Position numbers and translations under genes: made by a program. From assembly GCA_025963285.1 (NCBI GenBank), contig JAOPUX010000020.1, forward strand, positions 1 to 64,000: DNA of 64,000 nucleotides. Reading direction: 5' to 3'. The notes under the pieces are model-generated. The model had not been told where the DNA came from, ran no database searches, and saw nothing but the letters and a program-made list of their open reading frames with translations. This stretch comes from Jatrophihabitans sp. Lineage in GTDB: Bacteria > Actinomycetota > Actinomycetes > Mycobacteriales > Jatrophihabitantaceae. Of this stretch, positions 1 through 9,016 are shown in pieces; positions within the stretch are counted from its first letter, which is position 1; every line of letters starts with the position of its first letter.

Positions 1-8
1 ACCGTGCC

Positions 9-26
9 GTGTCCCGATCGGGGCAC
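9..26. promoter_or_regulatory. Inverted repeat upstream of the first Liv cluster
   Basis: An 18-bp near-perfect inverted repeat, GTGTCCCGATCGGGGCAC, has a single mismatch pair. A second, perfect 10-bp palindrome (TAGGTACCTA) lies at 41-50. Both sit 240-280 bp upstream of the binding-protein gene. They could be operators for the Liv operon or the 3' end of an upstream unit outside the window. Nothing else is recognisable in the first 280 bases. Confidence 0.3.
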
Positions 27-292
27 CTCGTCTCTAAAACTAGGTACCTAAATAATACCCGGCGCTGACTTCCTTGCTTGGGCTCTCGGCGTCCTGAATG
101 TGGGTGAAGATTGTGCTGTCAGGGCAGAATGATCTTATAAAACAGCCAAAACAGGCTCAATCGACGGACTTCTGACGGCGTCGGTGCTGGCGCTGAAATT
201 GGCACTTGTTTCAATCCGGGACCCTAGTTAGGCTGCCACGGCACATTCGAATTCGGCATTCGCCGATCGAGACAAATACGAAGGGAGTTTGA

Positions 293-1528
293 GTGAACCG
301 GTCTGGAACGCTGATTGCAGCAGGGCTTGTCGGTGTCGCGATGCTTGTCGCCGCGTGCTCGAGCAGCTCGAAGGGTGGTTCGGGGGGCTCGGCTAGCGCA
401 TCGACCGATGGCTCGTCCTCGGTCGCGTCCAGCTCGGCCACTGGGTCGGGGGCCGCCACTGGATCGCCGATCAAACTGATGGTGATGGGCGAGATTCAGT
501 CGGCCATCTATTCGCAGCCAGAGATGGTTCCGTCAGTGACGATGGCGGCCGCCGCGCTCAACGCCTCGGGCGGCGTCAACGGCCACCCGCTGAAGGTCGA
601 GAGTTGCAATACCAACGCCGACAACAACACCGCCATCGCGTGCGCCCGCAAGGCCGTGAGCGACAAGGTTGCGGCGGTTGTTGACATGGCGACGTTCGAA
701 GGTGCCGCCGTACTCCCGATCCTCCAGGCGGCGAAGATTCCGGCGATCGCCAGCCAGGCGTTCACTCCGGCCGATTACTCGAGTCCAGCCGCATTCCCGC
801 TCATCGACGCGGCTAGCGGATTTGGCGCGACAGGTCAGCAGCTCGCTGGTGTGGCCGGGGTGAAGAAGATCGCGGTGATGGCGATCGACAGCCAGGCCGG
901 TCTGGCCGCGGCTCAGGCCACCGTCAACCTGGCGAAGGCCAAGGGGGCCAGCGCGCGCCTGGTGCCCGTGCCGCAGACGGCCACTGACGTGTCGTCGCAG
1001 GTGCAGGACGCCATCCACGGCAGTGACGCGATCGCTCTGGCCGTCCCCGGGCAGGTGGCAGCGCTGATTATCCCGGCGATCCGCCAGCAGGACTCGAAGA
1101 TGATCATCGGGACGTCCAGCGGTGTCTACAGCCAAGCCGGCCTCAGCGCCGCGCAGCTCGAGGGTATCTACGTGGACAGTCCGAACCCCCCGCTCGATGA
1201 CACCAACGATTCCTCGATCAGCAAGTTTCTGGCCGATGCACAGAAGTACGGCAACGGAAATAAGGCAATCGAGACGTCCAACGGGTTGCTGGGGTGGACC
1301 TCGGTCCAGCTGTTCGCGAAGGTGGCATCCGGGATTTCCGGTTCGATCAACTCAGCAGCTGTCTTCACGGCGATGAACGGCGTCAAGAACCTCGATTTCC
1401 TTTGGCTCAAGAACTACACGGTCGATCCGTCGTCCAAGAACCGTGTATTCAACAAGTACATCTATCTCTGCCGGGCCACAGGCGGGAAGCTGGTCGTTGA
1501 GCCCGGCAACCCAATATTGGTCGGCTAA
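293..1528 (+). CDS. Liv-type ABC transporter substrate-binding lipoprotein
   Basis: This is a 411-residue extracytoplasmic binding protein of the branched-chain amino acid (LivK/periplasmic binding protein type 1, Peripla_BP_6) class. A lipobox ending LVAAC puts the lipidated cysteine at residue 22. It is followed by a Ser/Gly/Ala-rich linker to about residue 60 and then the two-lobed ligand-binding domain. The GTG start is supported by AAGGGAG at 281-287, five bases upstream. The gene is followed at 1574 by a fused permease/ATPase and then a LivF-like ATPase, so it supplies the receptor for that importer. Such proteins in actinomycetes often bind organic acids, amides or aromatic compounds rather than amino acids. 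The ligand cannot be read from the sequence. Confidence 0.9.
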   Translation: MNRSGTLIAAGLVGVAMLVAACSSSSKGGSGGSASASTDGSSSVASSSATGSGAATGSPIKLMVMGEIQSAIYSQPEMVPSVTMAAAALNASGGVNGHPLKVESCNTNADNNTAIACARKAVSDKVAAVVDMATFEGAAVLPILQAAKIPAIASQAFTPADYSSPAAFPLIDAASGFGATGQQLAGVAGVKKIAVMAIDSQAGLAAAQATVNLAKAKGASARLVPVPQTATDVSSQVQDAIHGSDAIALAVPGQVAALIIPAIRQQDSKMIIGTSSGVYSQAGLSAAQLEGIYVDSPNPPLDDTNDSSISKFLADAQKYGNGNKAIETSNGLLGWTSVQLFAKVASGISGSINSAAVFTAMNGVKNLDFLWLKNYTVDPSSKNRVFNKYIYLCRATGGKLVVEPGNPILVG

Positions 1529-1573
1529 TCCTGGCGGCACCTGTTACAAATCGACCGTGAGGCTGGTAGCGCG

Positions 1574-4336
1574 ATGCGCGAAGTATTGCAAGAAATCCTG
1601 CTGGGGCTAGGCCCCGGCGCCATGATCGCCCTGCTCGGCATGGGAATCGTGGCGACCTTCCGCGGGTCGGGCGTGCTGAACTTCGCGCACGGTGCGGTCG
1701 CGATGCTGGGTGCCTACTCGTACTACGGCCTCCGCTTCTCGGAGCACTGGCCCACTCCGCTCGCTATGGCGGGCGGAGTGGGCATCGCCGCGGTCGTCGG
1801 GGCGCTCACTCAGCTCCTCGTGATGCGCCCGTTGCGCAACGCCGCGGTGCTGACTCGATCGCTGGCCACACTTGGTCTGATGCTCTCGCTGCAGTCCGCC
1901 GCGCTGTTGCACTGGGGAAGCGGCACGAGAACCGTTCCGTCGTCGCTGCCGACGAACAAGTTCAATCTTGGCGGCGGGCTGTTCATCGGTGACGACCGGG
2001 GATGGCTGCTGGTGATCTCTGTGGTCGTCACGGTGGCGCTGTGGTTCCTCTACCGTCGCTCCAGCTTCGGCCGCCACACGACTGCGGCAGCCGAGAACGG
2101 CCGGGCGGCCGCCGCGCTCGGAGTTAGCGAGTCGCGACTGGCCCTTGGCAACTGGGCACTGGGCAGTGCGCTCGCAGGAGCGGCCGGCATCCTGCTGGTG
2201 CCGATCCAGACATTGACCGTCACCAACCTCAGCGCCACCACCATCGTGGCGCTGGGCGCTGCGTTAGTGGGTGGGCTGGCCTCCTTCCCTGCCACCCTGG
2301 CGGGTGGGCTGGTAATCGGCGTCGCGCAGTCGGTGATCTCCGGCAAGGTGCACCTGACTGGCGCCTCGGACGGAGTGCCGCTTGTCGTGATCGTGTTGGC
2401 GCTGGCCCTCCGTGGGCAGTCCCTGCCGATGCGCAACTTCGTAGGCCTGCGCTTGCCGCGTGTGGGCCTGGGCAAGGCGCCACTCAAGGTCGTACTTCCG
2501 TTGGCCGCGATCACAATCGTTAGCGTGAACACCTGGGTTCCGACCAACTGGCAGCCGCCAATCCTGAATAGCCTGCTGCTCGTATTGCCCGCGCTCTCCT
2601 ACATCCTCCTGACCGGGTACGCCGGCCAAGTCTCCCTCGGGCAGCTGGCCTTCGGGGGGGTCGGCGCTTTTGTCGCCGGCGAATTACTGGGCTATCACCA
2701 CTGGCCGTTCCTTGCGGCACTAGGCGTTGGTGTCCTCGTTACCATTCCACTTGGAGTGGTGGTCGGCTTGCCTTCCCTTCGCACGCGAGGTGTGGCTCTG
2801 GCCGTGGTGACGCTCAGCCTTGCTTCGGCGATCAACTCAATGGTCTTTCAGGCGGTCAATCCTATTCCTATCTCCACCCTCAATATCGGGGGTTGGGATT
2901 TCGACGCGATTCTGCACGTGAAGCGCTTCATCGTGGTGGTCGTGGTCAGCATCGTCCTGGTGGTGCTGATGATGAGCAACCTGCGCCGGAACGGAATAGG
3001 TCGCATGCTCATTGCCTTGCGGAGCAGCGAGAGGGCATCAGCCGCGCTCGGGCTGAACGTGGGCGGCCTAAAGCTCTATGCGTTCCTGGTCTCGTGTGCG
3101 ATCGCGGCCTTGGGAGGGATCCTGCTGGCCTTCAGCCAGAACGTAGTGTCAGCCGACCAGTTCGCGCCGCAGGTGTCGATCCAGCTACTGGCCTGGACAG
3201 TGATCGGTGGGATCGGTTATCTCACCGGCACGGTACCGGCGGCACTGAGCGCGGGCGGCGGCATAGCGGCCTATGTCCTCAACGAGGTCTTCGGCAATTC
3301 GGCCCTCAACTGGATTGCTCTGGTCGGCGGGGTCGTGCTGATCCTGACCCTGATCGGTAACCAGGACGGTGTGGGCCGGGTGAACGAGGACATCGCCGCG
3401 GCCGCCGTTGCTCGCGGGCTTCCGGTGCCTCGGCTGAGTCCGACGAGCCCGATACTCGCCGCTCGGCCAGTGGGCAACGGATCCCATGCGCGCTTCGATG
3501 GACCGGTACTCGCGGTAAGTGGCCTGACCGTCCGTTACGGCGGCAACGTGGCACTGGACGGTATCTCCTTCGAAATCGCCCCGGGACAGGTAGTTGGATT
3601 GATCGGGCCGAACGGAGCGGGGAAGTCCACCTGCGTTGATGCCATGACCGGCTTCGTCCGCCCGTCAGCCGGCTCCGTGCGGTTCGGCACGACCGATCTC
3701 TCCGGCAAGTCTGCGCGCCGCGTCGCCCGGGCCGGAGTGATTCGGTCGTTCCAGGGCGTCGAACTCTTCGATGACCTGACCGTGGCTGACAACCTGTACG
3801 TGGCGAGCGTCGGACGCAGTCGGCCACGCTTCCTGATGGACCTGCTCTGGCCTCGACGGGTGCACCTCTCGCCGGCGGCCAGCGGGGCTGTCGAACGTCT
3901 CGGGCTCACAGAGGCGCTGGGGACCCTCCCCAACGAGCTCTCCTACGGGCAGCGCCGCCTAGTTGCGATTGCGCGTGCGATCGCGGCCGATCCGGCGGTG
4001 ATCCTCCTCGACGAGCCGGCGGCCGGCCTCGACGACACCGAGACCGCCGAGTTGCGCTCGGTCATCCAAAGTGCGGCCCAGGAGTTGGGGATCGGCTTTC
4101 TCTTGATCGAGCACGACGTCGAACTCGTGATGTCGACCTGTGACTGGGTAATTGCCATCAACTACGGCGCGCTGGTCGTGCAGGGTCCGCCTGAGGTGGT
4201 CCGTCGCGATCCCAAGGTCGCCTCGGCGTACCTAGGCATCGACCCTGAGCTGGAGCCGGCCCCGACAGCCGGGGCGAACGTGGTGTCTGAGGCCGATGTC
4301 GATCTGGCTGGCCAGTCGCGGTCGGGGTCACTGTGA
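1574..4336 (+). CDS. Fused LivH-LivM-LivG ABC transporter protein
   Basis: This 920-residue protein joins three parts that are usually separate. Residues 1 to about 290 are a LivH-type permease with the loop VLNFAHGAVAMLGAY. Residues about 300-590 are a LivM-type permease containing GYAGQVSLGQLAFGGVGAF. Residues about 640-890 are a LivG-type ATPase with Walker A GPNGAGKST near 677, signature LSYGQ near 790 and Walker B VILLDEP near 809. It forms the membrane channel and one ATPase of a branched-chain-type importer. The binding protein lies 45 bp upstream and the LivF partner overlaps downstream by 4 bp. LivM-LivG fusions are fairly common, but a three-part fusion is unusual. No stop or frame break interrupts it. 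Confidence 0.92.
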   Translation: MREVLQEILLGLGPGAMIALLGMGIVATFRGSGVLNFAHGAVAMLGAYSYYGLRFSEHWPTPLAMAGGVGIAAVVGALTQLLVMRPLRNAAVLTRSLATLGLMLSLQSAALLHWGSGTRTVPSSLPTNKFNLGGGLFIGDDRGWLLVISVVVTVALWFLYRRSSFGRHTTAAAENGRAAAALGVSESRLALGNWALGSALAGAAGILLVPIQTLTVTNLSATTIVALGAALVGGLASFPATLAGGLVIGVAQSVISGKVHLTGASDGVPLVVIVLALALRGQSLPMRNFVGLRLPRVGLGKAPLKVVLPLAAITIVSVNTWVPTNWQPPILNSLLLVLPALSYILLTGYAGQVSLGQLAFGGVGAFVAGELLGYHHWPFLAALGVGVLVTIPLGVVVGLPSLRTRGVALAVVTLSLASAINSMVFQAVNPIPISTLNIGGWDFDAILHVKRFIVVVVVSIVLVVLMMSNLRRNGIGRMLIALRSSERASAALGLNVGGLKLYAFLVSCAIAALGGILLAFSQNVVSADQFAPQVSIQLLAWTVIGGIGYLTGTVPAALSAGGGIAAYVLNEVFGNSALNWIALVGGVVLILTLIGNQDGVGRVNEDIAAAAVARGLPVPRLSPTSPILAARPVGNGSHARFDGPVLAVSGLTVRYGGNVALDGISFEIAPGQVVGLIGPNGAGKSTCVDAMTGFVRPSAGSVRFGTTDLSGKSARRVARAGVIRSFQGVELFDDLTVADNLYVASVGRSRPRFLMDLLWPRRVHLSPAASGAVERLGLTEALGTLPNELSYGQRRLVAIARAIAADPAVILLDEPAAGLDDTETAELRSVIQSAAQELGIGFLLIEHDVELVMSTCDWVIAINYGALVVQGPPEVVRRDPKVASAYLGIDPELEPAPTAGANVVSEADVDLAGQSRSGSL

Positions 4337-5067
4337 TGAGTCGGACGTCCCAGGAGAGTCGGCAGGGTGGCACGACGAGCAGCGGCGAGGCAGTCCTAGG
4401 CTGTCGCGATCTTACGGCGGGTTACAACGGGTTGCCTGCCGTGCGCGATGTCTCCCTCGAAGTCCGAGCTGGACAGGTGGTGGCGTTGCTCGGGCCTAAC
4501 GGCGCAGGCAAGACCACCACCCTGCTGGCCATGGCCGGTGACCTCACCCCGCTGTCGGGCGAAGTGTGGTGGCTCGGCGAGCGATCCCGGGCGCCGCTGT
4601 TCAAGCGAGCCCGCAGCGGCTTGCGGTTTATCACCGAGGAGCGCTCTGTCTTCATGGGCCTGAGCGCTCAGGAGAATCTCGAGATTGGTGGCGGGGACAT
4701 TAGGATCGCCCTCGAACTCTTCCCTGAACTCGTCCCGCTGTTGCCGCGTGCCGCACGCCTGCTCTCTGGCGGAGAGCAGCAGATGCTGACCCTGGCCAGG
4801 GCACTCTCGGCCCAGCCGCGTGCGCTGATCGCGGACGAGCTCTCGCTCGGACTGGCACCGGTAATTGTCAAGCGGCTGCTCGCGGCCGTGCGCCGGGCGG
4901 CCGATGCTGGAACGGCAGTGCTTATCGTGGAGCAGCAGACCCACGCGGCCCTCGAAGTCGCCGACGAAGCGTACGTGCTGCGCCGCGGTCGTATCGAGAT
5001 GAGTGGCCGTGGGGCGGAGTTGCGCGAGCGGCGCTCCGAGATCGAATCCCTCTACCTCTCTAACTGA
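4333..5067 (+). CDS. livF: LivF-type ABC transporter ATP-binding protein
   Basis: This is a 244-residue ATPase that completes the Liv importer and pairs with the LivG domain of the preceding fusion. Walker A is LLGPNGAGKTT near residue 50, the signature is LSGGEQQ, and the Walker B region reads ALIADELSLGLAP. The last is the LivF-specific pattern, here with DEL in place of the usual DEP. The GTG start at 4333 overlaps the upstream stop codon; an ATG at 4336 is an alternative. Translation is probably coupled to the fusion gene. Confidence 0.92.
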   Translation: MMSRTSQESRQGGTTSSGEAVLGCRDLTAGYNGLPAVRDVSLEVRAGQVVALLGPNGAGKTTTLLAMAGDLTPLSGEVWWLGERSRAPLFKRARSGLRFITEERSVFMGLSAQENLEIGGGDIRIALELFPELVPLLPRAARLLSGGEQQMLTLARALSAQPRALIADELSLGLAPVIVKRLLAAVRRAADAGTAVLIVEQQTHAALEVADEAYVLRRGRIEMSGRGAELRERRSEIESLYLSN

Positions 5068-5081
5068 GTCCGGGTGTTGCA

Positions 5082-6176
5082 ATGAAGGTTGTGCTTCCGC
5101 TGGCCGCTCCCCACGGTCGGCTGGCCGGTGTCGCGGCGGTGGCCAGCGCCGCAGAGGATGACGGCTTCGACGGTGTGAGCTGTAACGAGACCGCTTCGGA
5201 TCCGATGCTGGAGCTCACGGTTGCGGCCGGAGCGACGTCCCGGGTTGGCTTGATGACCAACATCCTCGTCGCGTTCGCTCGCTCCCCGATGACGCTGGCC
5301 ACGCAAGCGCGGGCGTTGCAGGACTACAGCGGTGGACGTCTCATCCTGGGTTTGGGTAGCCAGGTGCGGGCCCACATCGAGCGCCGGTTCAGCATGCCTT
5401 GGGGGGCGCCGGCAGCCCGGATGGCCGAGTATCTGTCGGCGCTGGAGGCTATCTGGTCGGCATGGGACACCGGCGCGCCACTTGATTTCCGCGGCAAGTT
5501 CTACACGCACACGTTGATGGCTCCGATGTTCACTCCGGAGTGCGAATACTCGCCGCCACCGGTCTATCTCGCTGGGGTAGGGGAGCGAATGACCGAAGTC
5601 GCCGGCGAGCGAGCGGCCGGCTTCTTCATCCATCCCTTCTCGACCGAGCGATACCTGCGGGAGGTGACGCTGCCTGCTCTCACGCGCGGGCGGCGTGCGG
5701 CTGGACTGCAACTGAGCGGCTTCGAGGTTGTCTGTGCAAGTCTGGTGGTGACAGGACGTGATGAGGCTGAGTTCGCTCGCTCGGACCGCGCGGTGCGCGA
5801 GCGATTGGCGTTCTACGCCTCGACTCCGTCCTATCGGCCGGTGCTGGCATTGCACGGCTGGGACGATCTGGGCGAAGAACTGCACCAGCTCTCCCGGACC
5901 GCCGACCCGGATCGCTGGCACAGGATGGGTGCATTGATCGATGACGACGTGCTCGCCACCTTCGCGCTGGTTGGAACGCCGGACGAGATCGGACCGCAAT
6001 TCGTTGCGCGTTTCGGTGGATTGGCAACGCAGTACAAACTGAATCAGACGGGGGTCCCCGATCCCGAACTCGCTCGGATCATCGGTCAAGGTGTTCGCGA
6101 GGCCGGTACGCCACCGGGCGAAGACGGATCATCCTCACGTCCCGCTGCCGAAGTCGGGGCGCGCCCCAGGCCGTAG
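5082..6176 (+). CDS. LLM-class (F420/FMN) oxidoreductase
   Basis: This 364-residue protein is of the bacterial luciferase-like (LLM) superfamily and resembles the actinobacterial TIGR03617-type F420-dependent group. Recognisable features are the N-terminal beta strand KVVLPLA, the TNILVAFARSPMTLA strand typical of LLM barrels, SGGRLILGLGSQ in the cofactor region, and a C-terminal LVGTPDEIGPQF segment. It starts 14 bp after livF, so it is probably the last gene of the Liv operon. It may act on the imported substrate. Whether the cofactor is F420 or FMN cannot be decided from sequence alone. Confidence 0.8.
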   Translation: MKVVLPLAAPHGRLAGVAAVASAAEDDGFDGVSCNETASDPMLELTVAAGATSRVGLMTNILVAFARSPMTLATQARALQDYSGGRLILGLGSQVRAHIERRFSMPWGAPAARMAEYLSALEAIWSAWDTGAPLDFRGKFYTHTLMAPMFTPECEYSPPPVYLAGVGERMTEVAGERAAGFFIHPFSTERYLREVTLPALTRGRRAAGLQLSGFEVVCASLVVTGRDEAEFARSDRAVRERLAFYASTPSYRPVLALHGWDDLGEELHQLSRTADPDRWHRMGALIDDDVLATFALVGTPDEIGPQFVARFGGLATQYKLNQTGVPDPELARIIGQGVREAGTPPGEDGSSSRPAAEVGARPRP

Positions 6177-6376
6177 GCTCCTGCTGCTGGCAGCCACGCG
6201 AGAGGACGATGCCAACTGAAACCGGGAGCTCGGGCGCAGTGGTCGCGTGCAGAGCTGCGAAGGAAGCGCCGAGCCCGCTCCGAAGTCATGCTCGACCTCG
6301 GTGGCAGGACTCCTCTTGGCGCGAACGGCGCCTTGCCCCCACGCGCATCGACTAGACCGTGCCGAGCCCACTCTGC

Positions 6377-7495
6377 TCAGCTGTGCTCGAACGCCACGAT
6401 CCCTCGAATGTTCTTTCCGGCGAGGAGGTCCTCGTAGCCCTGTGGCACCTCTTCCAGCCTATAGGTACGCGTGATCAGCTCGTCGAGCTTGAGCAGGCCA
6501 TTCTTATATAGCCCGAGGATCTTCGGAATATCAACGGTCGGGTTGCAATCTCCCAGCAGGCTGCCTTTGATGGACTTGCGATACAGAGTCACCATTACCC
6601 CAGGAAGTTCCACCGTCTGCTCGTCGATCGCACTCAACGCGGTCAGGACCACGATGCCGCCCTTACCAATGGCTTCGAAGGCTTCCGCCACGGTTCGCGA
6701 GGTGAGGAGGCTCGGACTGAGGATGGCCGAATCGGCAAGCTGTCCCCTGGTCAGATCGCTGATCACGGGGATAGCCTCGAGAATGCTCGCGAAGGTGTGG
6801 GTTGCTCCGAGTCGGGCTGCCGAGTGGCGCTTGTTGGGCAGCGGGTCGACCACAACGATATATTTTGCGCCTGCATAGCGGGCGCCCTGCACCGCGTTGA
6901 TCCCGATGCCGCCGACGCCGACCACCATAACCGTGTCACCGGGGCGGACATTCGCGGTATTTACGGCCGCGCCCCAGCCAGTCGGTACGCCGCACCCGAC
7001 TAGCGCAGCTTTGTCGAGCGGGATGTCATCATCGATCTTCACTACCGAATTTTGATGCACAACGCCGTACTGGCTGAAGGTTCCGAGCATACACATACCG
7101 CCATATTTGCCTCTTGAGCCGGAGAACGGGAACCGCTCTCCAGGCAAATAGCCGTCGCGGGTGTGGGCACCCATGTCGCAGATCGACTGACGACCCGTAG
7201 CGCAATAGCGGCACGTCCCACAGCTCGGAATGAACGAGCACACGACGTGGTCACCCACCTTCGCACGTGTCACACCGGGCCCGATCGCCTCGACGGTCCC
7301 GGCGCCCTCATGACCAAGGACCATCGGCAAGCGTGCGGGAAGTGTGCCGTCCGCGACGTGCAAGTCCGAGTGACACAAGCCGGCGAAGGCATAGCGAATC
7401 AGCACCTCGCCGGCGCTGGGGCCGGCAAGGTCGAGTTCTTCAATTTCAATTGATTTGCCCGGCTCGTAAACTACGGCGGCGTTGGTTTTGATCAC
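6377..7495 (-). CDS. Zinc alcohol dehydrogenase, NDMA/mycofactocin type
   Basis: This is a 372-residue medium-chain zinc alcohol dehydrogenase. Catalytic zinc ligands are Cys41 (GLCHSD), His62-Glu63 (GHEGAG) and Cys168. Structural zinc cysteines are 92, 95, 98 and 106. The nucleotide-binding motif GVGGIG spans 193-198. The segment MCMLGTFSQY followed by KIDDDIPLDKAALVGCGV is characteristic of the NDMA-dependent family, whose tightly bound nicotinamide cofactor is thought to be recycled through mycofactocin. It is followed 59 bp downstream by nothing on its own strand, while an aldehyde dehydrogenase lies just upstream. The pair would turn an alcohol into an acid. Confidence 0.9.
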   Translation of the reverse strand: MIKTNAAVVYEPGKSIEIEELDLAGPSAGEVLIRYAFAGLCHSDLHVADGTLPARLPMVLGHEGAGTVEAIGPGVTRAKVGDHVVCSFIPSCGTCRYCATGRQSICDMGAHTRDGYLPGERFPFSGSRGKYGGMCMLGTFSQYGVVHQNSVVKIDDDIPLDKAALVGCGVPTGWGAAVNTANVRPGDTVMVVGVGGIGINAVQGARYAGAKYIVVVDPLPNKRHSAARLGATHTFASILEAIPVISDLTRGQLADSAILSPSLLTSRTVAEAFEAIGKGGIVVLTALSAIDEQTVELPGVMVTLYRKSIKGSLLGDCNPTVDIPKILGLYKNGLLKLDELITRTYRLEEVPQGYEDLLAGKNIRGIVAFEHS

Positions 7496-7554
7496 TTCTC
7501 CTGACTATGCGCTATGTGGGGGCGTGCTGAGCTTGGCAGCTCCGCAGACCAACT

Positions 7555-8973
7555 TCAGATACGCGAAGGCCCGGTAATGACTTGCGTCTCGGAAAAGCTA
7601 GCTAAACCCCACGGACCGTTCTCAACGCCGACGCCGCTCCATTTGGCACCACCAAAAGGCAGCGACGCGCGGACCCCGCCCATGTGGGCATTGATCGAGA
7701 CCTGGCCAGTCTCTAGCCGTAACCCGACCAGCGCCGCGCGCTCAGGATCGGATGACCATACTGAGGCGGTCAGGCCGTACCTCGAATTGTTGGCACGTTC
7801 GACCGCATCATCGACGGTGCGGTAGGACACGACCGGCAATACCGGTCCGAACTGTTCCTCGTCGACGACTCGCACCCCGTCGTCCAGATCACTCAGTACC
7901 GTCGGCCTGAAAAGGTAGCCATCGCCGAGCAGCGCCGCCCCGCCTGCGGCAACCCGGGCGCCTCGATGCGCCGCATCCTCGACGAGTTGCGTGACGAGAT
8001 CGAACTGAGCCTTGTTATTCAATGGGCCGATTTGCGTGGTGCTTAGCATGCCGTCGCCGATCCGCACCTTTCCTGCTAGCTCGGCGAGGACGTCAACAAC
8101 CTCGGCGCAGATACTCTCGTGCACATAGACGCGCTTGACTGCAGCGCAGATCTGGCCACTATTGGCAAAAGCGCCCCAGAAGAGCCCCTCTGCGATGATC
8201 GCCGGATCAGCGTCGTCCAGGACAATCGCAGGGTCGTTGCCGCCTAGCTCGAGGGTCACGCGCTTGAGGTCCGAGGCGGCCGACCTCATCACGTGCTTGC
8301 CTGTTGCCGTCGAACCAGTGAAGCTGATCTTGCGCGGCGTGGGGTGGGCGGTAATCATTTCGCCAAGGGGATCAAGCCCCGTGACGATGTTGAGCACGCC
8401 GGCGGGGAAGATCTCCTGAAGGAGCTCGCCGAGGGCAAGCGTGGTCAGCGGCGTGTAAGGCGAAGGCTTCAATACCATCGTGTTGCCGGCCCGAAGGGCG
8501 GGGGCGATCTTCCACATAGCGAGGCTGATCGGGAAATTCCATGGCGTTATAGCCGCTACGACACCGAGCGGCCGCCGAAACACCTCGGCGTAGCCGGCTG
8601 CGTCATCCTGAACGATCTCCCGCGGGACCTCAAGCTCGGCGTAGTACCTAAGCCAGGTGGCGGCACTCGAAAATTCTTGCCTCGCATTCGCGAGCGGCTT
8701 GCCCTGCTCTCGAACGAGCAACGGGGCAAGCCGTTCTGTGTGGGCAAGGACGGCCTCGCTTGCCATGAGTAGGAGCTCGCATCGCAACTTCTCGTCGCGG
8801 TGCCACGTCCGGTACGCGGCCTGCGCTGCCGCCATCGCCTGGTCAAGTTGGGCGGGCGTGCAGTCTGGCGCTTGGGCGAACACCTGGCCTGTTGCAGGGT
8901 TGATAACGTCGAAGGTGGAGGTGGTCGGCGCCCGGCTGCCGTCGATGGTCATGTGTAAGTCGGTCATCGTCAC
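7555..8973 (-). CDS. NAD(P)-dependent aldehyde dehydrogenase
   Basis: This 472-residue protein is an ordinary-length ALDH superfamily member. The cofactor-binding segment ITPWNFPIS is near 142-150, the general base Glu242 lies in LELGGNDP, and the catalytic Cys276 lies in NSGQICAAVKRVYV. It oxidises an aldehyde to a carboxylic acid. It lies between an acyl-CoA dehydrogenase upstream (43-bp gap) and an alcohol dehydrogenase downstream (59-bp gap), all on the minus strand. The three probably form one operon under the divergent LysR regulator at 10254. The substrate is unknown. Confidence 0.93.
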   Translation of the reverse strand: MTMTDLHMTIDGSRAPTTSTFDVINPATGQVFAQAPDCTPAQLDQAMAAAQAAYRTWHRDEKLRCELLLMASEAVLAHTERLAPLLVREQGKPLANARQEFSSAATWLRYYAELEVPREIVQDDAAGYAEVFRRPLGVVAAITPWNFPISLAMWKIAPALRAGNTMVLKPSPYTPLTTLALGELLQEIFPAGVLNIVTGLDPLGEMITAHPTPRKISFTGSTATGKHVMRSAASDLKRVTLELGGNDPAIVLDDADPAIIAEGLFWGAFANSGQICAAVKRVYVHESICAEVVDVLAELAGKVRIGDGMLSTTQIGPLNNKAQFDLVTQLVEDAAHRGARVAAGGAALLGDGYLFRPTVLSDLDDGVRVVDEEQFGPVLPVVSYRTVDDAVERANNSRYGLTASVWSSDPERAALVGLRLETGQVSINAHMGGVRASLPFGGAKWSGVGVENGPWGLASFSETQVITGPSRI

Positions 8974-9016
8974 TCCTTGCCGATGCTGAGCGCTGCCTGT
9001 CGTTCGGTTCCTAGCG

